DNA of 11,846 nucleotides from Candidatus Stahliibacteriota bacterium (GTDB lineage Bacteria; Hydrothermota; Tepidihabitantia; SM23-42): the NCBI GenBank assembly GCA_004376785.1, contig SOIY01000042.1, forward strand, positions 1-11,846. The letters run 5' to 3'. Made by a program: the position numbers and the translations under genes. Numbering within the stretch: the first letter of the stretch is position 1; every line of letters begins with the position of its first letter. Shown here one piece after another: positions 1-5,874 of the stretch. Under the pieces are notes generated by a model. It did no database searches and was not told the DNA's origin. It worked only from the letters and a program-made list of their open reading frames with translations.

Positions 1-74
1 CGTTCCTTGCAATTCCTCACACATCCTATTTGCCCAATTATATCATCTATCCATTTATCCATACTTTGTACCAT
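1..74 (-). CDS. Possible 5' end of an unidentified protein, running off the window
   Basis: An open frame on the minus strand starts at ATG 74-72 or at the in-frame ATG 62-60, and stays open to the window edge, about 24 codons. From the second start it reads MDKWIDDIIGQIGCVRNC and onward. I do not recognise the product. Support comes mainly from the well-formed promoter immediately upstream (86-113). No convincing Shine-Dalgarno sequence precedes either ATG. The frame is short enough to be open by chance, so this is only a candidate. Confidence 0.25.
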   Translation of the reverse strand, partial: MVQSMDKWIDDIIGQIGCVRNCKE

Positions 75-85
75 CCATCTTTGTT

Positions 86-113
86 ATTGTATTAAATTTT
101 ACCTAATTGTCAA
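86..113 (-). promoter_or_regulatory. Sigma70-type promoter reading leftward out of the window
   Basis: On the minus strand a perfect -35 box TTGACA (113-108) is followed after 16 nt by TACAAT (91-86). The predicted transcription start is near position 79. It lies just downstream of the T-run that follows tRNA-Phe, so the next gene to the left probably has its own promoter. Box quality and spacing match the other promoters in this window. Confidence 0.6.
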
Positions 114-122
114 GATAAAAAA

Positions 123-195
123 TGCCAGGACGCAGAATCGAACTGCGGACACCCGGATTTTCAGTCCGGTGCTCTACCAACTGAGCTATCCTGGC
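123..195 (-). tRNA. tRNA-Phe (anticodon GAA)
   Basis: Read on the minus strand, this folds into a complete 73-nt cloverleaf. The acceptor stem GCCAGGA/TCCTGGC is perfect. The D stem is GCTC/GAGC, the anticodon stem CCGGA/TCCGG with loop CTGAAAA, and the T stem CGCAG/CTGCG with loop TTCGATT. The anticodon GAA is at 162-160, giving phenylalanine. The discriminator base is A, and the next bases are TTT, so CCA is not encoded and must be added after transcription. The T-run directly after the gene may help end the transcript. Confidence 0.97.
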
Positions 196-206
196 TTAGT
201 TGAATC

Positions 207-234
207 ATTTTATACAAAATATGGGAAAAGTCAA
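207..234 (-). promoter_or_regulatory. Promoter of tRNA-Phe
   Basis: The minus strand carries TTGACT (234-229), a 16-nt spacer, and TAAAAT (212-207). Transcription should begin near position 200, about five bases before the mature 5' end of tRNA-Phe at 195. This suggests that tRNA-Phe is transcribed alone. Confidence 0.6.
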
Positions 235-251
235 GGGATGAATGCTGCGTT

Positions 252-493
252 GAACACACGCTTCGCTGCAGGAAGACACGGAGATCTGGAGACCAGGGGA
301 CAAGGAGACAAGGGGAAAAAGGAAGTTTTGAAGTTAAGAAGTTGTGAAGATGAGAAAAGGGGAGAGAATTTCAAATGACAAATCACTGGAGACACATTTG
401 TTATAAGACAGGAGATGGCAGAAAAAGGCAGAAGAAGGCTATTATGGCAGGAATTGAAGACACGCCTGCGGCTGAAGGCACGCTTCGCTGAAG
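252..493. repeat. Dispersed short repeat, unit GAAGNCACGC(N)GCT
   Basis: Plus-strand copies: GAACACACGCTTCGCT (252-267) followed by a partial GAAGACACGG (272-281); GAAGACACGCCTGCGGCT (456-473); directly abutting GAAGGCACGCTTCGCT (474-489); and a truncated GAAG (490-493). The 12-mer CACGCTTCGCTG occurs exactly at 257-268 and 479-490. The units contain tiny hairpins such as CTTC-GCT-GAAG and GCC-TGC-GGC. They look like degenerate members of a genome-wide intergenic repeat family, but that cannot be shown from one window. Confidence 0.5.
289..315. repeat. Short purine-rich tandem repeat (period 8-9)
   Basis: Three imperfect tandem units, GAGACCAGG, GGACAAGG and AGACAAGG, follow one another and lead into a G/A-rich tract. 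They look like simple-sequence expansion in non-coding DNA. No protein or RNA function is suggested. Confidence 0.45.
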
Positions 494-514
494 AATTCAA
501 TGACCTAATGATTT

Positions 515-580
515 ACCCCGTGGAATGTGATTTGTCCAGTGGAAATTTGACTATTCAACGGCATGCTATTCCACTGGGGC
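515..580. repeat. Cluster of four inverted/direct copies of an ATTCCACNGGGG-like unit
   Basis: Four related words occur in 66 nt. ACCCCGTGGAAT (515-526) and CCAGTGGAA (536-544) lie in one orientation. ATTCAACGG (553-561) and ATTCCACTGGGGC (568-580) lie in the other. The words at 536-544 and 569-577 are a perfect 9-bp inverted repeat with a 24-nt loop, and the outer pair can also anneal with one bulge. No T-run follows on either strand, so a standard intrinsic terminator is unlikely. A REP- or MITE-like palindromic element, or a processing hairpin for the 3' end of the upstream operon, is more plausible. Confidence 0.5.
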
Positions 581-613
581 TCAATGACTTTTAGTGAAAA
601 GATCTGAACGTCA

Positions 614-2122
614 TCACCGGGGTGTCATAATAGCGTATGGCAGAATCATTTCTCCCATTGAAATTCCGCCATGTTGGAACGTAAATTTAAATTCCTTTTC
701 ATATTCTGTAGGTTTGGTTGGATAGATAAAGTAGTAGTCCTCTTTGGCAATTACAAATCGAACTGATGGATCAGCACTTGGCAAATATATCTCACCAGGG
801 TTATTCAAAAGTAATGCAGTCTTTTTATCCACTCTAAGGGCAGGTCCGTATTTGTATCTGAGATTTGGAGAAATGGTGCGTCCACCATAAACTATAGTAG
901 GCCTGCGTACACGAATAAAGCCGTGATCAGTTGTTAGTATAACACGCCTGCCGATTCTCGCCAATTTTTTGAAAATCTCGAAGATTGGGGAAAGTGGGAA
1001 CCAGTATCCGAGCAAATTCAATAGCACCCTTTCGTCATCGAGGATTCCTTTCATATCACCACGCCCAGGTATTGAATGCAATAAAAGATCAAAAAAGTTT
1101 ATTACTACAATTGTAATATCCATTTTATCATTCGCAATACGCATAATATTACGCTCTATCTCCTGGATTGAAGATAATTTGTAGAATGAAAATTTCATTC
1201 TAAGATTATGCCTTTTTAGTTGTTCAGCAAACAATTCTTTTTCGAATCTGTTTTGTCCCTTTTGTTCAAACGACCAGTATTGAGGGAATTTCTGAATAAT
1301 TTCAAGCGGTAAAAGCCCAGCAAATAACCCATTTCGCGAATAAGGCGTTGCTGTTGGAAGAAGTGAATAATAGAATTGGGTGTTAATATCAAAGTAATCT
1401 CTTAGATATGGTGATAATTTGAAATATTGATCAAGTCGCATCGAATCAAAAATAATAAAATGAACAGGGCCATCCTTTAAAATCGGCAAAATGGCGTGCG
1501 AAAAAAGATTGTTCGATAGAATGGGCCCCTTACCTTTGATGAAGTTGATATATTCATTTTCCACGAATTTAACAAATCCAGCATCTGCTTCGCGTTTTCT
1601 TTGTTCCTGTATTTCTTTTAAATCCCTGTCGCCAAATTCTAATAACCTCAAATCCCATGAGACAATAGTTTTGTAATATTCTATCCATTCTTCATAGTTA
1701 GTTGGCTCAACAAGAGATCTGAATTGAGTGGCGTATTCCTGACCCATCGTTTCTTCAATTATTAATCTTCTCTTCAAGGTTCGGTTTAGAACAGAAAGCA
1801 ATTGATTAAAGCTGAATGGTTTGGTAATATAGTCATCAATCCAACCACCATATGCCTTTTTCATTAAGTCTTCTTCCTCACTTTTTGTGATCATAACTAC
1901 TAATTGTTGTGAATTTTCATTTTTTATTTTTCTAAGCACTTCAAGACCATCAACTCCAGGCATAATTTCATCGAGAAAAATTAAATCAAAAACTTCTGTG
2001 TGTACCAATGCTACACCATCTTCTCCAGAAGTTGCAGTCTTTACATCATACCCTTCTTGCTGAAGCAGATATATAAAAGGTTTTAATAAATCTATTTCAT
2101 CGTCTATCCATAAAATTTTCAT
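614..2122 (-). CDS. porX-like: PorX-type response regulator: REC domain plus PglZ (alkaline phosphatase superfamily) output domain
   Basis: This 502-residue cytoplasmic regulator should receive phosphate from the kinase encoded just upstream. The REC domain (about 1-118) shows the acidic pair D7/D8, phosphoacceptor D51 in FLDEIMPG, switch residue T79 and K101 in TKPF. A mostly helical linker (about 120-215) leads to a PglZ domain of the alkaline phosphatase superfamily. That domain has metal or nucleophile candidates D226 and D231 (IFDSMRLDQ), T257/T259 (PTATPYSRNG), D399-H400 (TTDHG) and H484 (FQHGG). Length and order match PorX of Bacteroidota, where PorX controls type IX secretion and its PglZ domain is reported to cleave oligonucleotides. 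No secretion genes are visible here, so the target is unknown. ATG 2122 is supported by AAGGTGG four bases upstream, and the start overlaps the kinase stop as ATGA. Confidence 0.9.
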   Translation of the reverse strand: MKILWIDDEIDLLKPFIYLLQQEGYDVKTATSGEDGVALVHTEVFDLIFLDEIMPGVDGLEVLRKIKNENSQQLVVMITKSEEEDLMKKAYGGWIDDYITKPFSFNQLLSVLNRTLKRRLIIEETMGQEYATQFRSLVEPTNYEEWIEYYKTIVSWDLRLLEFGDRDLKEIQEQRKREADAGFVKFVENEYINFIKGKGPILSNNLFSHAILPILKDGPVHFIIFDSMRLDQYFKLSPYLRDYFDINTQFYYSLLPTATPYSRNGLFAGLLPLEIIQKFPQYWSFEQKGQNRFEKELFAEQLKRHNLRMKFSFYKLSSIQEIERNIMRIANDKMDITIVVINFFDLLLHSIPGRGDMKGILDDERVLLNLLGYWFPLSPIFEIFKKLARIGRRVILTTDHGFIRVRRPTIVYGGRTISPNLRYKYGPALRVDKKTALLLNNPGEIYLPSADPSVRFVIAKEDYYFIYPTKPTEYEKEFKFTFQHGGISMGEMILPYAIMTPR

Positions 2123-3255
2123 TTATCCACCTTGGGAATTAAAATTTGAAACGTAGTTCCCCTAAAACCAGTTTTCTTTAATATCAATTTGCCCTTGTGG
2201 TAATCTTCAACAATTCTTTTTGTTAACACGAGACCCAATCCCCATCCGTATCTTTTTGTAGTATAGCCAGGCTTAAAGATTTCTTTGCCTTTCTTTACAC
2301 CCTTACCGCTGTCCGATATTTCAATCACTGCATCACCTGCGTCGTATGTTTTGATCGTAATTTTACCTTTCCTTGAACCAATAGCATCCAAGCCATTTTT
2401 GAGAATATTTTCCACTGCCCAACCCAGTAAGATGTCGTCGAACTTGATTACCGGCAGTGGTTTGAACTTCTCATGGAATTCTATGTTTTTATGTGCTCGT
2501 CTTTTTATATATTCCACAGATTTCTTGATTGTTTCAATTGGTTCTCTCTCAACCAATCTTGGTGGTAAACCTATCCTTGAAAACTTTTCCAACACCTCAT
2601 TCATTCTTTGCGCATCTTCGCGTATCCCATGATACATATCTTCTGATATTTTACCCTTGAATGCTTCAAGCCAACCACCAAGTGATGACAAAGGTGTCGC
2701 AAGCTGATGCGCTGTTTCCCGAGCAAGTGAATTCCAAATTTTTTCCTCTTCGCTTTTTCGATATATCAAGTAACCCCAGAATCCTAAAAAAAGGAAGGCG
2801 ATTAAAAATACCGTCTCAACGAATGGTAAAATTTGAAGAGATTTTGTGAAAGGTGAAAGTCCATAATGAACATGTCCGACGAGTGTAGAATCTAAGCCAT
2901 AACAAATAATAATGGGAATTGGTTCCTGGTTCTTATCAAGTTCCTCAACTGCTTTTCTTAAATCATCGGTTGAAACATTTTTTGCTGAAGTAGGATTACC
3001 ATCGGCATCTGTCATGATTACCGGGAAATCTATTCGTTGAATCACTTCTTGAAACACTAATTCAAGGAGTGCTTCCTCATCCATACTCGGTCCTGATGCA
3101 TATTTTGCAAATATCCTTGAAGTTGTTTCGGTTTCTCTCTTTATTTTCTGTATAAGATAATTTGAATAGACATATGTAATAATGCCAATTATACCGATTC
3201 CGATTAAAAAGTATATTACCAATGCGCGTGAACTAAACTTACCTCTCAGGTTCAT
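2119..3255 (-). CDS. Membrane sensor histidine kinase
   Basis: This 378-residue kinase is the probable partner of the PglZ response regulator, whose start codon it overlaps by 4 nt. A first membrane helix (about 11-31) and a second (about 143-165) flank a roughly 110-residue extracytoplasmic sensor region that resembles no named sensor domain I can identify. The H-box ARETAHQLATPLSSL carries the phosphoacceptor H183. The ATPase domain has an N-box (VENILKNGLDAIG, N283 and N287), a G1 box (DSGKG, 315-319) and a G2 box (YGWGLGL, 336-342). A kinase subfamily common in Bacteroidota shows the same H-box style and the same tail to the sensor region (HYGLS, then a second helix). The start ATG has only a weak GGAAAG about 13 bases upstream. 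The 77-nt gap before the gene holds a 10-bp palindrome, TTTCCGGAAA (3270-3279), and a weak promoter candidate. Confidence 0.93.
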   Translation of the reverse strand: MNLRGKFSSRALVIYFLIGIGIIGIITYVYSNYLIQKIKRETETTSRIFAKYASGPSMDEEALLELVFQEVIQRIDFPVIMTDADGNPTSAKNVSTDDLRKAVEELDKNQEPIPIIICYGLDSTLVGHVHYGLSPFTKSLQILPFVETVFLIAFLFLGFWGYLIYRKSEEEKIWNSLARETAHQLATPLSSLGGWLEAFKGKISEDMYHGIREDAQRMNEVLEKFSRIGLPPRLVEREPIETIKKSVEYIKRRAHKNIEFHEKFKPLPVIKFDDILLGWAVENILKNGLDAIGSRKGKITIKTYDAGDAVIEISDSGKGVKKGKEIFKPGYTTKRYGWGLGLVLTKRIVEDYHKGKLILKKTGFRGTTFQILIPKVDK

Positions 3256-3297
3256 TTTACTTTTTTATCTTTCCGGAAAATTCAACAGCCCTTTGAG

Positions 3298-3326
3298 AAT
3301 ATAATATTTATTGATATAACAGGTAA
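3298..3326 (-). promoter_or_regulatory. Weak candidate promoter for the kinase/regulator pair
   Basis: The minus strand reads TTACCT (3326-3321), a 17-nt spacer, and TATATT (3303-3298). The -35 match is poor, but this is the only notable gap inside the long operon. An internal promoter here would let the two-component genes be expressed apart from tig-clpP-clpX. Confidence 0.22.
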
Positions 3327-3332
3327 TTTTTC

Positions 3333-4076
3333 TCATGATTCAACTATTCTTTTGTTGAATATTTTCATAAATTCGTACAGGGCATCACATTGTCCATAAT
3401 ATGCATCAGAAAAGTATAAAATCTTATACACTTCAGGATCAGAAGATAAAATATCTTTGCCAACTATGATCTTATCGCCTTCCCACGTTATGTTATTCTC
3501 TCCATTAATAAAAAGGAGAGGTTTCTTTTTCTTAAATTTTTTCAACGTTTTTTTTAAGTCGCGCACATAGAAATGGAACAGATTTTGTGGATCACTCGAT
3601 TCGATATCAAAAAATTGTACCAATGAATTGATATTCTGTTTAATCATAATGTTGTAATAGGGATAATTATTTTTATCATAAAAGCAGATTCTCTTCTCCG
3701 CTGATACTAAATATGGCAGTGAAATATTTGCCGGTTTGTTCAAATCGATAAGAAAATGAAAACCCGTATTGCCTAATTTTTCTTTAAGCCTCTTATACTC
3801 TTTGGAGAAAAGCTTCGAAGGTTCTTCGTAAAATATCATTTCAAAAACGTTGGGTTTCATATAACAACAGATATCTTTTAGTTTTTTTGGCATAAGCATT
3901 ACAATATTCCCCAGTTTTTTTAATCCTTCAATAAATGGTAATGCTTTCAGAAAATCGCTTACCTCAGAAGGTGCCGAGATTAAAAAATTTCTTTTCTTTT
4001 TAATACCTAAGGGTTTAAATGTTTTCAAAAACCTCTTTTTGCTTAATTTTAGATACAGCGTCTCAAATATATTCAT
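3333..4076 (-). CDS. Shortened, probably degenerate GT9 (heptosyltransferase)-like protein
   Basis: This is a 247-residue, lysine-rich protein of uncertain function. Residues 31-63 (starting FLISAPSEVSDFLKALPFI) and 109-146 (LIDLNKPANIS, then RICFYDKNNYPYYN) resemble the N-terminal Rossmann-like half of family 9 glycosyltransferases, which add heptose to lipopolysaccharide. GT9 enzymes are usually 330-360 residues with a second, nucleotide-sugar-binding half. Here residues 185-247 are only a faint, compressed echo of that half: FINGENNITW where an NPGA-type motif is expected, and YFSDAYYGQCDALYEF where GNDSGPMHLA is expected. Catalysis therefore looks doubtful. No signal peptide or membrane helix is seen. 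Its ATG overlaps the clpX stop by one base (TAATG), indicating translational coupling. The family call is from motif shape only. Confidence 0.55.
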   Translation of the reverse strand: MNIFETLYLKLSKKRFLKTFKPLGIKKKRNFLISAPSEVSDFLKALPFIEGLKKLGNIVMLMPKKLKDICCYMKPNVFEMIFYEEPSKLFSKEYKRLKEKLGNTGFHFLIDLNKPANISLPYLVSAEKRICFYDKNNYPYYNIMIKQNINSLVQFFDIESSDPQNLFHFYVRDLKKTLKKFKKKKPLLFINGENNITWEGDKIIVGKDILSSDPEVYKILYFSDAYYGQCDALYEFMKIFNKRIVES

Positions 4077-5287
4077 TATGCCCGTTTTTTCCTTCGTTTA
4101 ACATATCTCGGGTTTGCATTTTTAATTATTACATGCTTAGATATTATGCATTTATCAATACCCGTTAGATTTGGTAAATGAAACATAATATCAAGCATGA
4201 AATTTTCCATAATAGACCTCAATGCTCTTGCTCCTGTATTGTATTTCAAAGCCCGGGTCGCAATTGCATCTAATGCATCCATCGTGAATTCCAGTTTTAC
4301 ACCCTCCATTTCGAAATATTTTGAATATTGTTTAATCAAGGCATTCTTTGGTTTAGTTAAGATTTCGATTAATGCCTCTTTCGACAATGTATTGAGTGGT
4401 GCGACAACCGGCACGCGACCAACAAATTCAGGAATCAACCCATATTTTAGTAAATCTCCCGGTTCAATATATGCCAACAAATCATCCTGACTTTTTCTCT
4501 TACTCACTGTTCTGTTTATGAAACCAATTTTTTTGCGGTTTAACCTTCTTGATATTATCTCTTCTATACCCGAAAAAGTTCCGCCAAGAATAAATAGGAT
4601 ATTCTTAGTGCTAATCTTTATATATTCTTGTTCAGGATGCTTACGACCACCCTGGGGAGGAACATTTGCTTCAGTCCCTTCGATAATCTTCAGTAATGCC
4701 TGCTGAACACCCTCGCCAGAAACATCCCTTGTAATGGAAGGTGAGTCTGATTTGCGTGCGATTTTATCGATTTCATCAAGATAGATAATACCTATTTCTG
4801 CATTTTTAATATTAAAGTTTGCGGTTTGGATAAGTCTTAATAGAATATTTTCCACATCTTCCCCAACATATCCAGCCTCAGTTAGTGGTGCAGCATCAGA
4901 TATCGAGAAAGGAACATGCAGTAATCGCGCCAGTGTTTCAGCAATAAGTGTTTTACCAGTTCCCGTTGGGCCAATCAAAAGAATATTACTTTTCTGTATC
5001 TCGATATCCTGGCTTTTTACCATTACCCTCTTGTAGTGATTATATACAGCTACTGATATCACCATCTTTGCCCTTTCTTGACCAATCACATATCGGTCAA
5101 GAAAAAACTTTATTTCTGATGGTTTTGGTAAAACAAAATTATCAGTTTGTGTGCTTTTTTCTTCATCTTTTAAAATTTTATTACATAATCGTACACACTC
5201 ATCACAGATATATACCTTCTTGCCTTTGAATAGACGTTTAACTGACGAACCAGGTCTCTGGCAAAAATGGCATATTATCTGTGACAC
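4076..5287 (-). CDS. clpX: ClpX, ATP-dependent unfoldase subunit of the ClpXP protease
   Basis: ClpX forms a hexameric AAA+ ring that recognises, unfolds and threads proteins into ClpP in the cytoplasm. The 403-residue product has the N-terminal zinc-binding domain (C6, C9, C28, C31), Walker A GPTGTGKT (106-113), pore-1 loop GYVG (139-142), Walker B IIYLDEID (167-174), the RKH pore loop (215-217), the ClpP-docking IGF loop (254-256), a sensor/arginine-finger region with R291 (EFVGRVP), and sensor-2 GAR (352-354). All key residues are intact. The start is GTG at 5287-5285, chosen because it places the first zinc cysteine at residue 6, as in the family. It overlaps the clpP stop by one base (TAGTG). 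AAAGG eight bases upstream, inside the end of clpP, can serve as ribosome binding site. Confidence 0.98.
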   Translation of the reverse strand: MSQIICHFCQRPGSSVKRLFKGKKVYICDECVRLCNKILKDEEKSTQTDNFVLPKPSEIKFFLDRYVIGQERAKMVISVAVYNHYKRVMVKSQDIEIQKSNILLIGPTGTGKTLIAETLARLLHVPFSISDAAPLTEAGYVGEDVENILLRLIQTANFNIKNAEIGIIYLDEIDKIARKSDSPSITRDVSGEGVQQALLKIIEGTEANVPPQGGRKHPEQEYIKISTKNILFILGGTFSGIEEIISRRLNRKKIGFINRTVSKRKSQDDLLAYIEPGDLLKYGLIPEFVGRVPVVAPLNTLSKEALIEILTKPKNALIKQYSKYFEMEGVKLEFTMDALDAIATRALKYNTGARALRSIMENFMLDIMFHLPNLTGIDKCIISKHVIIKNANPRYVKRRKKRA

Positions 5288-5874
5288 TATCCTTTCCTTT
5301 TTTTCATAATTTCGTCAATGATCTTATAATTTTTTGCTTCCTCCGAAGACATGAAGTAATTTCTATCTGTATCTTTAGCGATTTTTTCTTCAGTTTGTCC
5401 AGTGTGCTTTGCAAATAATTTATTGAGTACCTTTCTTATTGTTAAAACCTCTTTTGCGTGTATCGCAATATCAGAAGCTTGTCCTGAAAAGGCTCCTTCT
5501 GGCTGATGAATCATTACACGGGCATGGGGCAGGGCAAATCTTTTTCCCTTTGTTCCAGATGCAAGTAAAAGTGCTGCCATACTTGCCGCCATACCGATGC
5601 AAATGGTAGAAACATCAGGTTCAACGAATTGGATTGTATCGTAAATTGCCAGCCCAGACGATACCACGCCACCAGGAGAATTTACATAAAGATTTATATC
5701 CTTGGTTGCATCTTCAGCTGCCAAGAACAGCATTTGTGCCATTACAAGATTCGCAACAGTATCATCAATGGGTGTACCTATGAATATTATTCTTTCTTTT
5801 AACAGCCGTGAATAGATATCGTATGCCCTCTCTCCCCGGCTAGTTTGTTCAATGACGTACGGAACTGGTATCAT
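5287..5874 (-). CDS. clpP: ClpP, serine protease subunit of ClpXP, with Asn in the catalytic-Asp position
   Basis: ClpP assembles into a barrel of two heptameric rings and degrades proteins supplied by ClpX. At 195 residues it has the usual length and no long propeptide. Nucleophile S98 lies in GMAASMA and H123 in MIHQPEG. The third triad residue, normally Asp in the DTxRDxFMS motif, is Asn172 here (DTDRNYFMS, codon AAT at 5361-5359). Some ClpP paralogues with Asn at this position, such as Listeria ClpP1, are weak on their own, so activity may depend on a partner ClpP or on ClpX binding. The hydrophobic cleft and oligomerisation regions otherwise look normal. Translation starts at ATG 5874, with AAAGGAGG six bases upstream, and the gene overlaps the end of tig by 26 nt. 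Confidence 0.97.
   Translation of the reverse strand: MIPVPYVIEQTSRGERAYDIYSRLLKERIIFIGTPIDDTVANLVMAQMLFLAAEDATKDINLYVNSPGGVVSSGLAIYDTIQFVEPDVSTICIGMAASMAALLLASGTKGKRFALPHARVMIHQPEGAFSGQASDIAIHAKEVLTIRKVLNKLFAKHTGQTEEKIAKDTDRNYFMSSEEAKNYKIIDEIMKKRKG

Larger units (their letters stand above)
196..613. other. Gene-free interval with degenerate repeats
   Basis: This 418-nt stretch between the end of the response regulator gene and tRNA-Phe holds no credible protein gene. The short open frames in it are low-complexity and one runs through the tRNA. It contains the tRNA-Phe promoter, a purine-rich tract (about 280-440), copies of a GAAGNCACGC-type short repeat (252-281 and 456-493), and a cluster of inverted repeats (515-580). 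No clear intrinsic terminator (GC-rich hairpin plus T-run) was found for the operon that ends at 614. Confidence 0.7.

Noticed and set aside
7..378. Plus-strand open frame of 123 codons
   Set aside because: It runs straight through the tRNA-Phe gene and a purine-rich repeat tract, has low-complexity composition and matches no family.
231..500. Minus-strand open frame of 89 codons between the regulator gene and tRNA-Phe
   Set aside because: It is made of the short repeats and purine/pyrimidine tract (runs of Leu, Ser, Pro), with no ribosome site or recognisable domain.
536..577. Intrinsic terminator for the kinase/regulator operon
   Set aside because: The 9-bp stem has a 24-nt loop and no T-run on either strand, so it does not meet the usual pattern.
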